A stretch of DNA of 64,000 nucleotides from T3Sed10-241 sp036796255 (lineage in GTDB: Bacteria; Bacteroidota; Bacteroidia; Flavobacteriales_D; Cryomorphaceae): assembly GCA_036796255.1 (NCBI GenBank), contig DAIRDH010000002.1:1-64000 (forward strand), in the 5' to 3' direction. Shown here one piece after another: positions 52,817 to 61,801 of this stretch (within the stretch, counting starts at the first letter, position 1; every line of letters begins with the position of its first letter). The notes beneath the pieces were generated by a model. That model was given only the letters and a program-made list of their open reading frames with translations. It had not been told where the DNA came from and did not search any database. The position numbers and the translations under genes are program-made.

Positions 52817-55051
52817 ATGAGAAATTTTTTGGCAGCCGTCGCGCTGGCTTTTTTTATTTCAATCAGTCCATTCAGCCATGGCCAAAGTGAGCCGATCACA
52901 TTGGCAAAGTTGTGGCAAAGCGGAGAATTTTCCGCCAAAGGCGTCAGCGGGCTTCGAAGCATGAACGACGGACTGCACTATACTGTTTTGGCCAGCGATG
53001 GCAAAAGCCAGTACATTGTAAAGCATAGTTTCGAAACGGGTGAGCCTGTCGATACCCTGGTTCGCAGCAGCGACCTTGTAGGTGGAGATGGCAAGAAAGT
53101 GTTCTTCAGCTCGTACAGTTTCAATGAGGATGAAAGCAAGCTTTTGCTGGCCAATGCCGTAGAGTCCATATACCGGCACTCGTACAAGGGGAATTACTAT
53201 GGTTTCAATATGGCTACCAAAGTGCTGAAGCCGGTAACTGATTTTAGCAAGGGCAAGCAGTCGCTGGCTTCATTTTCGCCCAAAGCCAACCTCGTGGCTT
53301 TCGTTCGCGACAACAACATTTACATCAGTGACCTGGACAGCGGCAGCGAAACAGCGGTGACTACCGATGGCAAATGGAACCACATCATCAACGGCGCCGT
53401 GGATTGGGTGTACGAAGAAGAATTCTCTTTTCACCGCGGCTTTTACTGGTCGCCTGAAGGCAGCAAGATTGCTTACTATAGATTTGACGAAAGTGAAGTT
53501 CCAATGTTTTCAATGGCCATGTATGGTGATTTGTATCCCGAGGCCTATACCTATAAGTATCCCAAAGCCGGGGAGCGAAATAGTGAAGTCCGCATTTTCG
53601 TTTTTGACATAAAGGGCGGTCCTTCGCGCGAAGTGCGCCTCGATGCAAATCCCGGGCAATACATACCACGCATCCAATGGACACAGGACGACAACCTCCT
53701 GAGCGTAATGCGCATGAACCGGCACCAGAATAAGTTAGAATTTTTGCTGGCCAACACCCTGGCGAAATCGGCAGATATTCCCGTGAGCATCATCTATGAA
53801 GAAAGTTCTGAAACATACATCGATATCAACGATAACCTCACCTTTCTCGACGATGGCAAACACTTTGTGTGGAACAGCGAGCGCGATGGCTGGAACCATG
53901 TATACCTTTATGACCTTTCCGGAAAAGAAGTGGGCCGTCTCACCCAGGGTCAGTGGGAAGTAATAGACCTATATGGCCTTGACCAGGCAAACAACACGGT
54001 GTACTTTTCAGCTGCGATGAACAGCCCGATGGAAAAAGCCATTTACGCGGTGAATTATGGCAATTTGTTGAAATCCGGAAAGTCAGGAAAATTACAGCCT
54101 TTGAAGCTCACCAAGAACGAGGGCACAAACAATGCTGAATTCAGCAAAAACTTCAGCTTCTTCATCAATACAGAATCCAACGTGGAGCTGCCCACCAGGG
54201 TAACGTTGAGAAACCGTTCAGGCGAAGAAATCCGTGTCCTGGAAGACAATGCTGAGCTCAGGGAGAGACTTCAGAAATATGAACTATCGCCCAAAGAATT
54301 CGGAAGTTTCAAAACCGAAGAGGGCCACAGCCTGAATTACTGGATGATCAAGCCGCAAGACTTTGACGAAAGCAAGCAGTACCCTGCGATATTTATGGTA
54401 TACGGGGGTCCGGGCAAGAACACTGTCACAAAAAGTTGGGGCTACAACGATTATTTCTGGCATCAAATGCTCGCACAAGAGGGCTATGTGGTTATTTCTG
54501 TCGATCCTCGGGGCACGATGTACCGCGGCCGTGCATTTAAGCACAGCACCTATCAAGAACTTGGAAAGCTGGAAACTGAAGATTTCATTTCATCTGCCAG
54601 GCATTTTGGTGGTATGGACTTTATTGACTCGGACCGCATCGGAATGATGGGATGGAGCTATGGAGGCTACATGAGTTCGCTATGTATTACAAAAGGGGCT
54701 GAGTATTTCAAATTGGCCATAGCTGTGGCGCCCGTGACCAATTGGCGGTATTATGACACCGTGTACACAGAGCGATTTATGCGTACACCGCAGGAGAATG
54801 CCTCCGGGTACGACGACAACTCACCGCTGAACTACGCCCATTTGCTGAAGGGCCACTACCTGCTCGTGCACGGCGCCGCCGACGACAATGTGCACTACCA
54901 GAACAGCATGGATATGGTAACGGCCCTGGTAAATGCCGACAAGCAATTTGACCTGATGATCTACCCCAACAAGAACCACGGGATATATGGAGGCAACACG
55001 CGGCACCACCTTTTCAAGAAAATGACAAATTTCATCACAGATAACCTGTGA
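52817..55051 (+). CDS. Dipeptidyl peptidase IV-like S9 peptidase
   Basis: I start at the ATG at 52817 (744 residues) because it begins the signal peptide MRNFLAAVALAFFISISPFSHG. An upstream start at 52697 would bury it. The N-terminal DPPIV beta-propeller (LWQSGEFSAKGVSGLRSM, EEEFSFHRGFYWSPEG with the Glu pair that binds the substrate N-terminus) precedes the hydrolase domain. Nucleophile Ser614 is in GWSYGGY, the acid is in GAADDNVHYQN and His721 in NKNHGIYG. It removes X-Pro or X-Ala dipeptides from N-termini and is probably periplasmic or at the surface. A peptide transporter follows 56 nt later. Confidence 0.93.
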   Translation: MRNFLAAVALAFFISISPFSHGQSEPITLAKLWQSGEFSAKGVSGLRSMNDGLHYTVLASDGKSQYIVKHSFETGEPVDTLVRSSDLVGGDGKKVFFSSYSFNEDESKLLLANAVESIYRHSYKGNYYGFNMATKVLKPVTDFSKGKQSLASFSPKANLVAFVRDNNIYISDLDSGSETAVTTDGKWNHIINGAVDWVYEEEFSFHRGFYWSPEGSKIAYYRFDESEVPMFSMAMYGDLYPEAYTYKYPKAGERNSEVRIFVFDIKGGPSREVRLDANPGQYIPRIQWTQDDNLLSVMRMNRHQNKLEFLLANTLAKSADIPVSIIYEESSETYIDINDNLTFLDDGKHFVWNSERDGWNHVYLYDLSGKEVGRLTQGQWEVIDLYGLDQANNTVYFSAAMNSPMEKAIYAVNYGNLLKSGKSGKLQPLKLTKNEGTNNAEFSKNFSFFINTESNVELPTRVTLRNRSGEEIRVLEDNAELRERLQKYELSPKEFGSFKTEEGHSLNYWMIKPQDFDESKQYPAIFMVYGGPGKNTVTKSWGYNDYFWHQMLAQEGYVVISVDPRGTMYRGRAFKHSTYQELGKLETEDFISSARHFGGMDFIDSDRIGMMGWSYGGYMSSLCITKGAEYFKLAIAVAPVTNWRYYDTVYTERFMRTPQENASGYDDNSPLNYAHLLKGHYLLVHGAADDNVHYQNSMDMVTALVNADKQFDLMIYPNKNHGIYGGNTRHHLFKKMTNFITDNL

Positions 55052-55080
55052 TTGATAAAACCCATATTTGTTTACATTTG
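55052..55080 (+). promoter_or_regulatory. Promoter TTG-N18-TACATTTG for the POT gene
   Basis: TTG (55052-55054) and TACATTTG (55073-55080) are spaced 18 nt, near consensus. The box is 27 nt before the ATG at 55108, so the transporter may be transcribed separately as well as with DPP IV. Confidence 0.5.
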
Positions 55081-55107
55081 GCCGAAATCAAAATAGAATC
55101 AAGATAA

Positions 55108-56628
55108 ATGGCACAAGAAACTGCAATTCTGGATCCCTCTAAACCCATCGACCCCGAGACTGGACATCCTTCGGGTCTTATGACCCTTTTCTTTTCGGAA
55201 ATGTGGGAGCGCTTCTGTTACTACGGTATGCGCGTGCTGCTTACCCTTTACCTCGTAAAGTCTCTGATGAAAGGCGATGCAGAGGCTTCGTTGATTTACG
55301 GCGCATACACCGGTTTGGTATACGCAGCGCCAATCCTCGGGGGCAAAATGGCCGATCAATATCTCGGATACCGCTATGCAGTTTTGCTGGGAGCATTGCT
55401 CATGGCGATTGGCGAATTTGTGATACTCGGAGGCAACGAGACCTTTCTGCTAATTGGAATGGGTGCCCTCATTGTAGGCAACGGCTATTTCAAAGCCAAC
55501 ATTTCCACCATTGTGGGTAAACTTTACAAAGACAACGATCCACGCAGGGACTCCGGTTTTACTATTTTCTACATTGGCATCAATATAGGTGCGCTTTTGG
55601 CCACTACAGTGGTTGCTTACGTGGGTGAAACCTATGGTTTCGATAAAGGATTTGCCCTGGCCGGCTTCGGTATGTTGCTCGGTCTGGTAATTTTCTGGGC
55701 TGGGCGCAAGACGTATTCTGCCGCTGAAGGCCTGGAAATCACACCTGCGGGTAGGAAACCCATATTCGGTGGTTTGATGACTGCCCACGCTATCGCCATC
55801 GCCTCCTTGCTGCTTATTCCGCTGTGCTACTTCCTCATTTTCCAAAATCAGATTTTGGATTATATCCTTCTCTTTCTCTTCGTGTATGTGGCCTACTCAC
55901 TTATCAATTCGGGCAGGAAGACTGATATAGAACAAGGTGTAAAAATATGGAAAGACCGCATGATTGCTTTGATCATCTTCATGCTCATCAACATTACTTT
56001 TTGGGCATGTTTTGAGCAGGCGGGCACTTCGCTCACCCTCTTTGCTGATAGAAATGTGGACCGCGAGATTATGGGCTGGGTGATGCCAGCATCAATGACG
56101 CAATTTTTTAACCCGTTCTTTATCATATTCTTCGGTTCGATATTCTCAATCATGTGGGTGAAGCTTTCTAAAATTGGTAAAAATCCAAACATCCCGCTCA
56201 AGTTTGCTTTCGGTATTATTCAGCTTGCCGCTGGTTTTCTTATCACCATGGTGGGAATGATGTTTGTGAACGAAGATTTTCAGGTGCCTTTGCTCACCTT
56301 GCTCTTCTTGTACCTACTGCATACCACTGGCGAGCTCTTCCTCTCGCCGATCGGACTGAGCATGGTGACCAAATTATCACCTAAAAACATTGCAGCCACC
56401 GCCATGGGAGGATGGTTCCTCAGTTTCGCAATAGCCAACTATATAGGAGGTAAAATTGCCGCCCTTACCGGAGGCCACAGCGAGACAGGCGAAGCCCTCA
56501 CGCTGGCCGAGGGCTTGGATAAATACATCAGCATATTCTCCACTATAGGTTATGTGCTGCTGGTCATTGCATTGATCATCATCATCATGTCAAAGAGATT
56601 AAACAAATTGATGCACGGAGTACGTTAA
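55108..56628 (+). CDS. Proton-dependent oligopeptide transporter (POT/PTR)
   Basis: 506 residues with about 14 membrane helices. It imports di- and tripeptides with protons. The POT hallmark EMWERFCYYGMR is in helix 1, and GGKMADQYLGYRYAV matches the second motif. The GNGYFKANIS segment is helix 4. It lies 56 nt after DPP IV, an enzyme releasing dipeptides, and is followed by a terminator. Confidence 0.93.
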   Translation: MAQETAILDPSKPIDPETGHPSGLMTLFFSEMWERFCYYGMRVLLTLYLVKSLMKGDAEASLIYGAYTGLVYAAPILGGKMADQYLGYRYAVLLGALLMAIGEFVILGGNETFLLIGMGALIVGNGYFKANISTIVGKLYKDNDPRRDSGFTIFYIGINIGALLATTVVAYVGETYGFDKGFALAGFGMLLGLVIFWAGRKTYSAAEGLEITPAGRKPIFGGLMTAHAIAIASLLLIPLCYFLIFQNQILDYILLFLFVYVAYSLINSGRKTDIEQGVKIWKDRMIALIIFMLINITFWACFEQAGTSLTLFADRNVDREIMGWVMPASMTQFFNPFFIIFFGSIFSIMWVKLSKIGKNPNIPLKFAFGIIQLAAGFLITMVGMMFVNEDFQVPLLTLLFLYLLHTTGELFLSPIGLSMVTKLSPKNIAATAMGGWFLSFAIANYIGGKIAALTGGHSETGEALTLAEGLDKYISIFSTIGYVLLVIALIIIIMSKRLNKLMHGVR

Positions 56629-56653
56629 CCAATTTTGGCATCGGGATTGTATA

Positions 56654-56684
56654 GGAAAAGGGGGCCAAAATGGCTCCCTTTCCT
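56654..56684 (+). terminator. Terminator after the POT gene
   Basis: AAAGGGGGCC, loop AAAAT, GGCTCCCTTT: stem with one G-U pair, followed by a T-rich tract. It lies 26 nt after the POT stop and overlaps the next promoter region. Confidence 0.75.
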
Positions 56685-56692
56685 TATTTTTG
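56685..56692 (+). promoter_or_regulatory. -7 box TATTTTTG for the thioredoxin gene
   Basis: TATTTTTG lies 17 nt before the ATG at 56710 and starts right at the terminator's T tract, giving a compact terminator-promoter junction. No -33 box is clear. Confidence 0.5.
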
Positions 56693-56709
56693 CAAAAAGC
56701 CAGTTTTTC

Positions 56710-57255
56710 ATGAAGCATTTATTTCTAGCAGTCTCCATAGTTCTTTCTATCACTTGTTACGCGCAAAGCAACAATTCCAGCTCAAATGCAGGAATCAATT
56801 GGGTAAGCCTCGAGGAAGTTGAAGAATTGATGGAGAAAGAGCCACGCAAAGTCATTATCGACGTGTACACCGAGTGGTGTGGTCCATGTAAGATGATGAA
56901 CAACACGACCTTTAAAGATCCAAAAGTAGTGGAGTATGTCAATAAGAACTACTATGCGATAAAGTTTAATGCCGAGGGCAAAGAGACCATTCGCTTCAAG
57001 GGCAATGAGTACCGCAATGATGGCTATGATCCGAGCCGGGGTTCAGGGCGCAACAGCACGCATGACCTCACCAAAGCCATTGCACCGGTGCAAGGGCGTA
57101 TAGCCTACCCAACCATTGTGTACATGGATGAAGAATTTAAAATCCTGGCGCCTGTTCAAGGCATGTGGAAAGCTGATCAATTCAACCAGATACTTCGGTT
57201 CTTTGGAGAAGATGCCTACTTGAGCCAAACATGGGAAGAATACAGCCAAAATTAA
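56710..57255 (+). CDS. Exported thioredoxin-like protein
   Basis: 181 residues from the ATG at 56710; an upstream start at 56635 would overlap the terminator. A signal peptide (MKHLFLAVSIVLSITCYAQ) precedes the thioredoxin fold with the active site TEWCGPCKMM (CxxC). FKDPKVVEYVNKNYYAIKF follows and YPTIVYMD supplies the cis-Pro strand. This matches the thioredoxin-fold family common in Bacteroidota periplasm (DUF255-like). It probably reduces or isomerises disulfides outside the cytoplasm. Confidence 0.9.
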   Translation: MKHLFLAVSIVLSITCYAQSNNSSSNAGINWVSLEEVEELMEKEPRKVIIDVYTEWCGPCKMMNNTTFKDPKVVEYVNKNYYAIKFNAEGKETIRFKGNEYRNDGYDPSRGSGRNSTHDLTKAIAPVQGRIAYPTIVYMDEEFKILAPVQGMWKADQFNQILRFFGEDAYLSQTWEEYSQN

Positions 57256-57346
57256 AATTGACCCAGCGCGAGCAGTGATTTTACAAACTTTGGCAAAATG
57301 CCGCGAAATCATTGCGCTAATTCATGCAAAACTACAGCTTTAATGA

Positions 57347-57354
57347 TATTTTTG
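57347..57354 (+). promoter_or_regulatory. -7 box TATTTTTG for gltA
   Basis: TATTTTTG lies 37 nt before the citrate synthase ATG at 57392. No clear -33 box. Confidence 0.4.
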
Positions 57355-57391
57355 CGGAACCTTCTAAAATACAAAATTACCCATCTATAGT

Positions 57392-58678
57392 ATGAGCGAA
57401 ACTGCTAAACTCACGTTCCAAGGAAACACATACGAGCTACCTCTGATCGTGGGGTCCGAAAATGAAACGGCCATCGATATTTCGAATCTCCGGGCTCAAA
57501 CCGGATTGATCACACTGGACACCGGGTTCAAGAATACCGGCTCGACCAAGTCGGCCATTACTTTCCTTGACGGAGAAAAAGGAATACTTCGGTACCGGGG
57601 TTACCCTATTGAGCAGCTGGCACAAAAGGCTGACTTTCTTGAAGTGGCTTACCTGCTCATACATGGGGAGCTCCCTTCACAGGACCAAATGGGTGCATTT
57701 GATGAAAACATCACCAAGCACACGCTGATACACGAAGACATGAAGCGCTTCTATGAAGCATTTCCATCCAACGCCCACCCCATGGGTATCCTGTCTTCGA
57801 TGCTTTCATCTTTGAGCACGTTTTATCCAGAGTCTCAAAAACCGGATCGCACGCCCAAAGACGTTGAGCTCACTATACATCGCCTTATTGCAAAGATTAC
57901 TACCCTCGCTGCACTTTCTTACAAGTCGAGCAAAGGTCAACCATACATCTACCCTGACAACAGCCTCAACTACGTAGAGAACTTTTTGTACATGATGTTT
58001 GCCGTGCCGAGCGAGGACTATGAGCTTGATCCGATTGTGGTCGATGCCCTTAACAAATTGCTGATACTCCATGCCGACCATGAGCAAAATTGCTCTACCA
58101 GCACTGTGCGTATTGTAGGTTCATCGAAAGCCAATCTTTATTCTTCAATTGCCGCGGGTGTATCTGCGCTGTGGGGTCCTCTGCACGGAGGTGCCAATCA
58201 AGCAGTAATCGAAATGCTCGAAAAGATTGTTGAAGATGGCGGCAACATGCAGAAATGGATTGACAAAGCAAAAGATAAAAACGATCCTTTCCGATTGATG
58301 GGCTTCGGCCACCGTGTCTACAAAAACTTTGACCCACGCGCCACGTTGATCAAGCAGTCATGTGATGCCCTCCTCGAAAAACTTGGTGTAGACGATCCTG
58401 CCCTGGCAGTAGCCAAAGAGCTGGAGGCAATTGCGCTGAAAGACAGCTATTTTGTTGAGCGCGGATTGTACCCCAATGTAGACTTCTACAGTGGCATTAT
58501 TTACCGTGCCATTGGTATTCCTACCGAAATGTTCACTGTATTGTTTGCCATAGGCCGTTTGCCTGGCTGGATAGCACAATGGAAAGAGATGGTAGAAGGC
58601 CAGGAGCCTATCGGTAGGCCAAGGCAGGTATATGTAGGTGCGACTGAGCGTACATACACTCCATTGGACAAACGATAG
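57392..58678 (+). CDS. gltA: Citrate synthase
   Basis: 428 residues, normal for the type II bacterial enzyme. It condenses oxaloacetate and acetyl-CoA. Substrate His and active-site segments GPLHGGANQAVIEML and MGFGHRVYKNFDPR are present, together with the C-terminal FYSGIIYRAIGIP Asp region and RPRQVYVG. It is cytosolic. It stands alone and is followed by a clean terminator. Confidence 0.97.
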   Translation: MSETAKLTFQGNTYELPLIVGSENETAIDISNLRAQTGLITLDTGFKNTGSTKSAITFLDGEKGILRYRGYPIEQLAQKADFLEVAYLLIHGELPSQDQMGAFDENITKHTLIHEDMKRFYEAFPSNAHPMGILSSMLSSLSTFYPESQKPDRTPKDVELTIHRLIAKITTLAALSYKSSKGQPYIYPDNSLNYVENFLYMMFAVPSEDYELDPIVVDALNKLLILHADHEQNCSTSTVRIVGSSKANLYSSIAAGVSALWGPLHGGANQAVIEMLEKIVEDGGNMQKWIDKAKDKNDPFRLMGFGHRVYKNFDPRATLIKQSCDALLEKLGVDDPALAVAKELEAIALKDSYFVERGLYPNVDFYSGIIYRAIGIPTEMFTVLFAIGRLPGWIAQWKEMVEGQEPIGRPRQVYVGATERTYTPLDKR

Positions 58679-58697
58679 TGCACAACCAAAAATTTAC

Positions 58698-58727
58698 AAG
58701 CCGTTCCTTCGGGAGCGGCTTTTTTTT
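58698..58727 (+). terminator. gltA terminator with TTCG loop
   Basis: AAGCCGTTCC, loop TTCG, GGAGCGGCTT then a T tract: 10-bp stem with one G-U pair, 19 nt after the stop. Confidence 0.92.
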
Positions 58728-58742
58728 GCTTCACTTTCTTCC

Positions 58743-58772
58743 TTGTGTAATCCAACAGTCGCAGTAAATTTG
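58743..58772 (+). promoter_or_regulatory. Promoter TTG-N19-TAAATTTG for the Usp gene
   Basis: TTG at 58743-58745 and TAAATTTG at 58765-58772 have the consensus 19-nt spacing and lie 35 nt before the ATG at 58808. Confidence 0.6.
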
Positions 58773-58807
58773 ACATTGTATTACACGCCTCAACAACCCG
58801 CGATTCC

Positions 58808-59632
58808 ATGAAAAAAATATTGGTTCCCACAGACTTTTCGGATGGTGCATACAACGCGCTGATCCACGCCATTCACCATGCCAAAGCTTCCGGCGCCTCC
58901 ATCGACATTGTACATGCGTTTTTAATGCCGCCAACTGGCACAGCCGTAATGGTTGACATCACTGAGCTTTTACAGAAAAACGCTGAAGAGAGTTTGACGC
59001 AGCTCCGCCATAGGGTGGAAAAACTGGAGATCTCTGAGGGTGTTCAAATAAACTATCATGCCAAGCATGGCACGGTGAATGACGTATTGGAGCGCAGCAC
59101 AATGAAATTAGGGGCAGATCTTGTAATCATGGGCACACAGGGAGCCAGTGGAATCACGGAAAAATTTCTGGGGAGCAATGCGGCGGCCGCAGCCCGGAAC
59201 CTGAAAACCCCATTGATTGCCATTCCAGCTGATAAGCCCTACAAAGCGATAGACAAGATTGTAATCGCTACCGATCTCAAAAAAGTAAATCACCCACATT
59301 TATTCAATGTGGTTAATACCCTTGCTCAGGAGCACGATGCTATGGTTCGCTTCCTGCATGTGCGGCAGCTCGGTGAGCAATTTGATCAAAATGAAAGTGC
59401 TGCTTATAAGCAGCAAGTAGCTGCGAGCTTTTCAGGAGTGGACCCGGTATTCACCTTCATTTTTGAGAATGATATCGAAGAAGGGCTTTCTGATGCCCTG
59501 GAGAAAGAGGGAGCTGACTTGCTCGTTGTGGTGCGCAAGGATCGCGGTTTTTTTCAAAGTTTATTTCATAGCTCGGTAAGCCAACAGTTGGTGAATGAGG
59601 CTGCATTGCCTGTATTGGTGCTGAAAGATTGA
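58808..59632 (+). CDS. Tandem universal stress protein (two UspA domains)
   Basis: 274 residues with two UspA folds. The first (1-145) ends in the ATP-binding loop MGTQGASGITEKFLGSNA, which fits G-x2-G-x9-G-[ST]. The second (about 150-274) lacks an intact loop (its equivalent is VRKDRGFFQSLFHSS). Such asymmetry is common in tandem Usp proteins. It is cytosolic, and the role under stress is inferred from the family only. Promoter and terminator flank it. Confidence 0.92.
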   Translation: MKKILVPTDFSDGAYNALIHAIHHAKASGASIDIVHAFLMPPTGTAVMVDITELLQKNAEESLTQLRHRVEKLEISEGVQINYHAKHGTVNDVLERSTMKLGADLVIMGTQGASGITEKFLGSNAAAAARNLKTPLIAIPADKPYKAIDKIVIATDLKKVNHPHLFNVVNTLAQEHDAMVRFLHVRQLGEQFDQNESAAYKQQVAASFSGVDPVFTFIFENDIEEGLSDALEKEGADLLVVVRKDRGFFQSLFHSSVSQQLVNEAALPVLVLKD

Positions 59633-59686
59633 GCCCTGATTCCCTCTATCAAGCCGTTAAAATGATCGGCGAAAAATATTTACCCA

Positions 59687-59718
59687 ATACAAAAGGAGCC
59701 CTTAGGCTCCTTTTGTAT
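59687..59718. terminator. Bidirectional terminator after the Usp gene
   Basis: ATACAAAAGGAGCC, loop CTTA, GGCTCCTTTTGTAT: perfect 14-bp stem with A and T runs on either side. It lies 55 nt after the Usp stop. The M1 gene ends at 59914 on the other strand, 195 nt away. Confidence 0.9.
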
Positions 59719-59913
59719 TTAACAAACTAATTATTCAATAAAGGCGGTTTGTTACAAGCGTAACATTCCAACCAAGTTTACAAGGATAGGCCCTTTTTAT
59801 GAAAAAATCAATCGCCTGCCAATGGCTCAACAACACGTTTCGGGCTACTGTGCAGATTATGAGAGTACTTAATTTTCAAAATATTCTGAATTGAAAGCAA
59901 TTGTGGAATAAAC

Positions 59914-61791
59914 TTAGCGTGCACTCCCCACGCTGGAATAATTTAAAATACCGTCAACTGTACCCGTAGTTATGGCGTGGTAATTGGGCCGCGCAAGGGT
60001 AAAAATTCTCCTGGCCTCTATGAGCAAATCTGCATCTTGAGCCATCGCTTCGTAAAGTGGCTGGACAAATTTTCGCCGCCCCACTTCAATGAGAAAAGCC
60101 TCCAGCGGCTCCATGGCAGGACTGTAGTTATTTGGAATAGCGAAAAGAAACCAAGCTGTAGCAATTTCAGCATTGCCGGTGGTGCTGAGTCCAAAAGCTG
60201 CATCCAATTCTGTGATTCTTTCGGTCCCTAAATTGTCAGGAATACCCCGCAAAAAATGCAGCCGCTCATGGGTTGACCAGGATTCAAAAGGCAATTCGGA
60301 AGTGCTGAGTTCTTCGTCAACCCACAGGTTGCTCAAGCTGTCGACTGCTTCAAAAAGTGCAGAATGGGGCATAGGGTGGTCGGTTGGCATACCCGGTGCG
60401 TATATCCATGCTTCAACGTCGGGACGGTTATCAAGGTCTTGCAATAAGTTGGCATCAAGGTACTCCACAAATTGTGAAGTGGTCATGGTTTGAAAGGCGT
60501 GGTTTTCAAAATATTCTTTCAGAAATGTATCAAAAGTTTCGCGGCCTGTGCGCTCTTCGAGCCAGCGCAAAAAGAAATATCCTTTCTCATAGGCAATGTC
60601 GGTAAGGCCATCGTCGGGGTCGCGGCCTTCAAGGTCAAGTTTTAGATGGGTGTCAGGATTCTCCACCCCAAGTTCATCAATGGTGGCCATCAAGTCCTGA
60701 TAGCCGAGCACGTTGAGCATTTCAGCATAGTCGCGGCCGTAGAGGGCCTCTACAATGCGCTTTTCGAAATACACGGTAAATCCCTCATTGAGCCAAAAAT
60801 CATTCCATGATGCGTTGGTCACCAGATTGCCGCTCCAGCTGTGGGCCAGCTCGTGGGCTATAAGGCTGGTCAGCGATTTATCGCCGGCTATGATGGTAGG
60901 TGTGGCAAAGGTAAGCATGGGATTTTCCATACCACCGAAAGGGAAACTGGGCGGTAACACAAGCACATCATATCGGCCCCACGCATAAGGCCCGTAGAGT
61001 TCCTCAGCAACTTCGAGCATGGCTTCCATGTCTTCAAACTCATAAGCCGCCTCCGCAAGCAGTCCCGGCTCAGCGTACACCCCGGTGCGACTGCCCAATG
61101 ATTGAAATTCAACCTCCCCAACTGCCAGAGCCATGAGGTATGGTGGAATGGGTTTGTCCATTTTAAACCTGTACACCGAGCTGTCGTTGAGCGCAGTTGG
61201 ATTCTCGGCACTCATCAATGCGAGCATACCTTGGGGCACACTGACGGTGGCTTCGTAAGTAATCCTGATCGAAGGGCTGTCCTGAATGGGAATCCATGAG
61301 CGTGTGAGTATGGCCTGTCCCTGGGTAAACATGAACGGCGATTGCTTGTCATGGGTTTGTGTAGAGTCAAGCCAAAGTAAAGCAGCGGCATCGCTTTGCG
61401 TGATATAGGCAATGTTCAGTTCAATTGCTTCAGGTCCGAGCTGTATTTCGAGTACATCACCGTAGTCATCTCCCTTGAGCACTTCATATTGAGCAGGTCC
61501 TTCAGCACCATTGTGCCCCAGCTCAACAGACTGTATAGCCATATCGCGCACATCAAGCCGCAATATGTTGCCTTCGCTTCGGTTGATGCGATACCTGGCC
61601 TCGCCTTTCAGCTGCCTGCTTTCAAAATCCACTTCCAGCGACAAGTCCAAATGGGAAATTGCGACTTCATTTGGGTTGGAAAAGCTGTGGGCATCATTGA
61701 CATATTGCTCTGCCTGCGCTTCGATTTCAGGATTATCATTACAAGAAGCAATCATTAGGCTGGCGCAAGCCAGGATAAGGTATCTTTTCAT
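59914..61791 (-). CDS. M1 family metallopeptidase (leukotriene-A4-hydrolase-like), lipoprotein
   Basis: 625 residues from the ATG at 61791, which begins the lipoprotein signal MKRYLILACASLMIASC; the GTG at 61800 is an alternative. The zinc site is HELAHSWSGN (His313) plus the downstream Glu in WLNEGFTVYFE. The exopeptidase loop is FGGMENPML (GGMEN). A C-terminal helical domain resembles the leukotriene A4 hydrolase C-domain (FVQPLYEAMAQ, RRIFTLARPNYHAITT). It removes N-terminal amino acids from peptides in the periplasm. It follows the second M1 gene by 10 nt. Confidence 0.92.
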   Translation of the reverse strand: MKRYLILACASLMIASCNDNPEIEAQAEQYVNDAHSFSNPNEVAISHLDLSLEVDFESRQLKGEARYRINRSEGNILRLDVRDMAIQSVELGHNGAEGPAQYEVLKGDDYGDVLEIQLGPEAIELNIAYITQSDAAALLWLDSTQTHDKQSPFMFTQGQAILTRSWIPIQDSPSIRITYEATVSVPQGMLALMSAENPTALNDSSVYRFKMDKPIPPYLMALAVGEVEFQSLGSRTGVYAEPGLLAEAAYEFEDMEAMLEVAEELYGPYAWGRYDVLVLPPSFPFGGMENPMLTFATPTIIAGDKSLTSLIAHELAHSWSGNLVTNASWNDFWLNEGFTVYFEKRIVEALYGRDYAEMLNVLGYQDLMATIDELGVENPDTHLKLDLEGRDPDDGLTDIAYEKGYFFLRWLEERTGRETFDTFLKEYFENHAFQTMTTSQFVEYLDANLLQDLDNRPDVEAWIYAPGMPTDHPMPHSALFEAVDSLSNLWVDEELSTSELPFESWSTHERLHFLRGIPDNLGTERITELDAAFGLSTTGNAEIATAWFLFAIPNNYSPAMEPLEAFLIEVGRRKFVQPLYEAMAQDADLLIEARRIFTLARPNYHAITTGTVDGILNYSSVGSAR

Positions 61792-61801
61792 TTTCAACAC
61801 T

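Noticed and set aside
59799..59894. 31-residue ORF after the Usp terminator
   Set aside because: No promoter or recognisable sequence; an ATG followed by a lysine run looks like chance.
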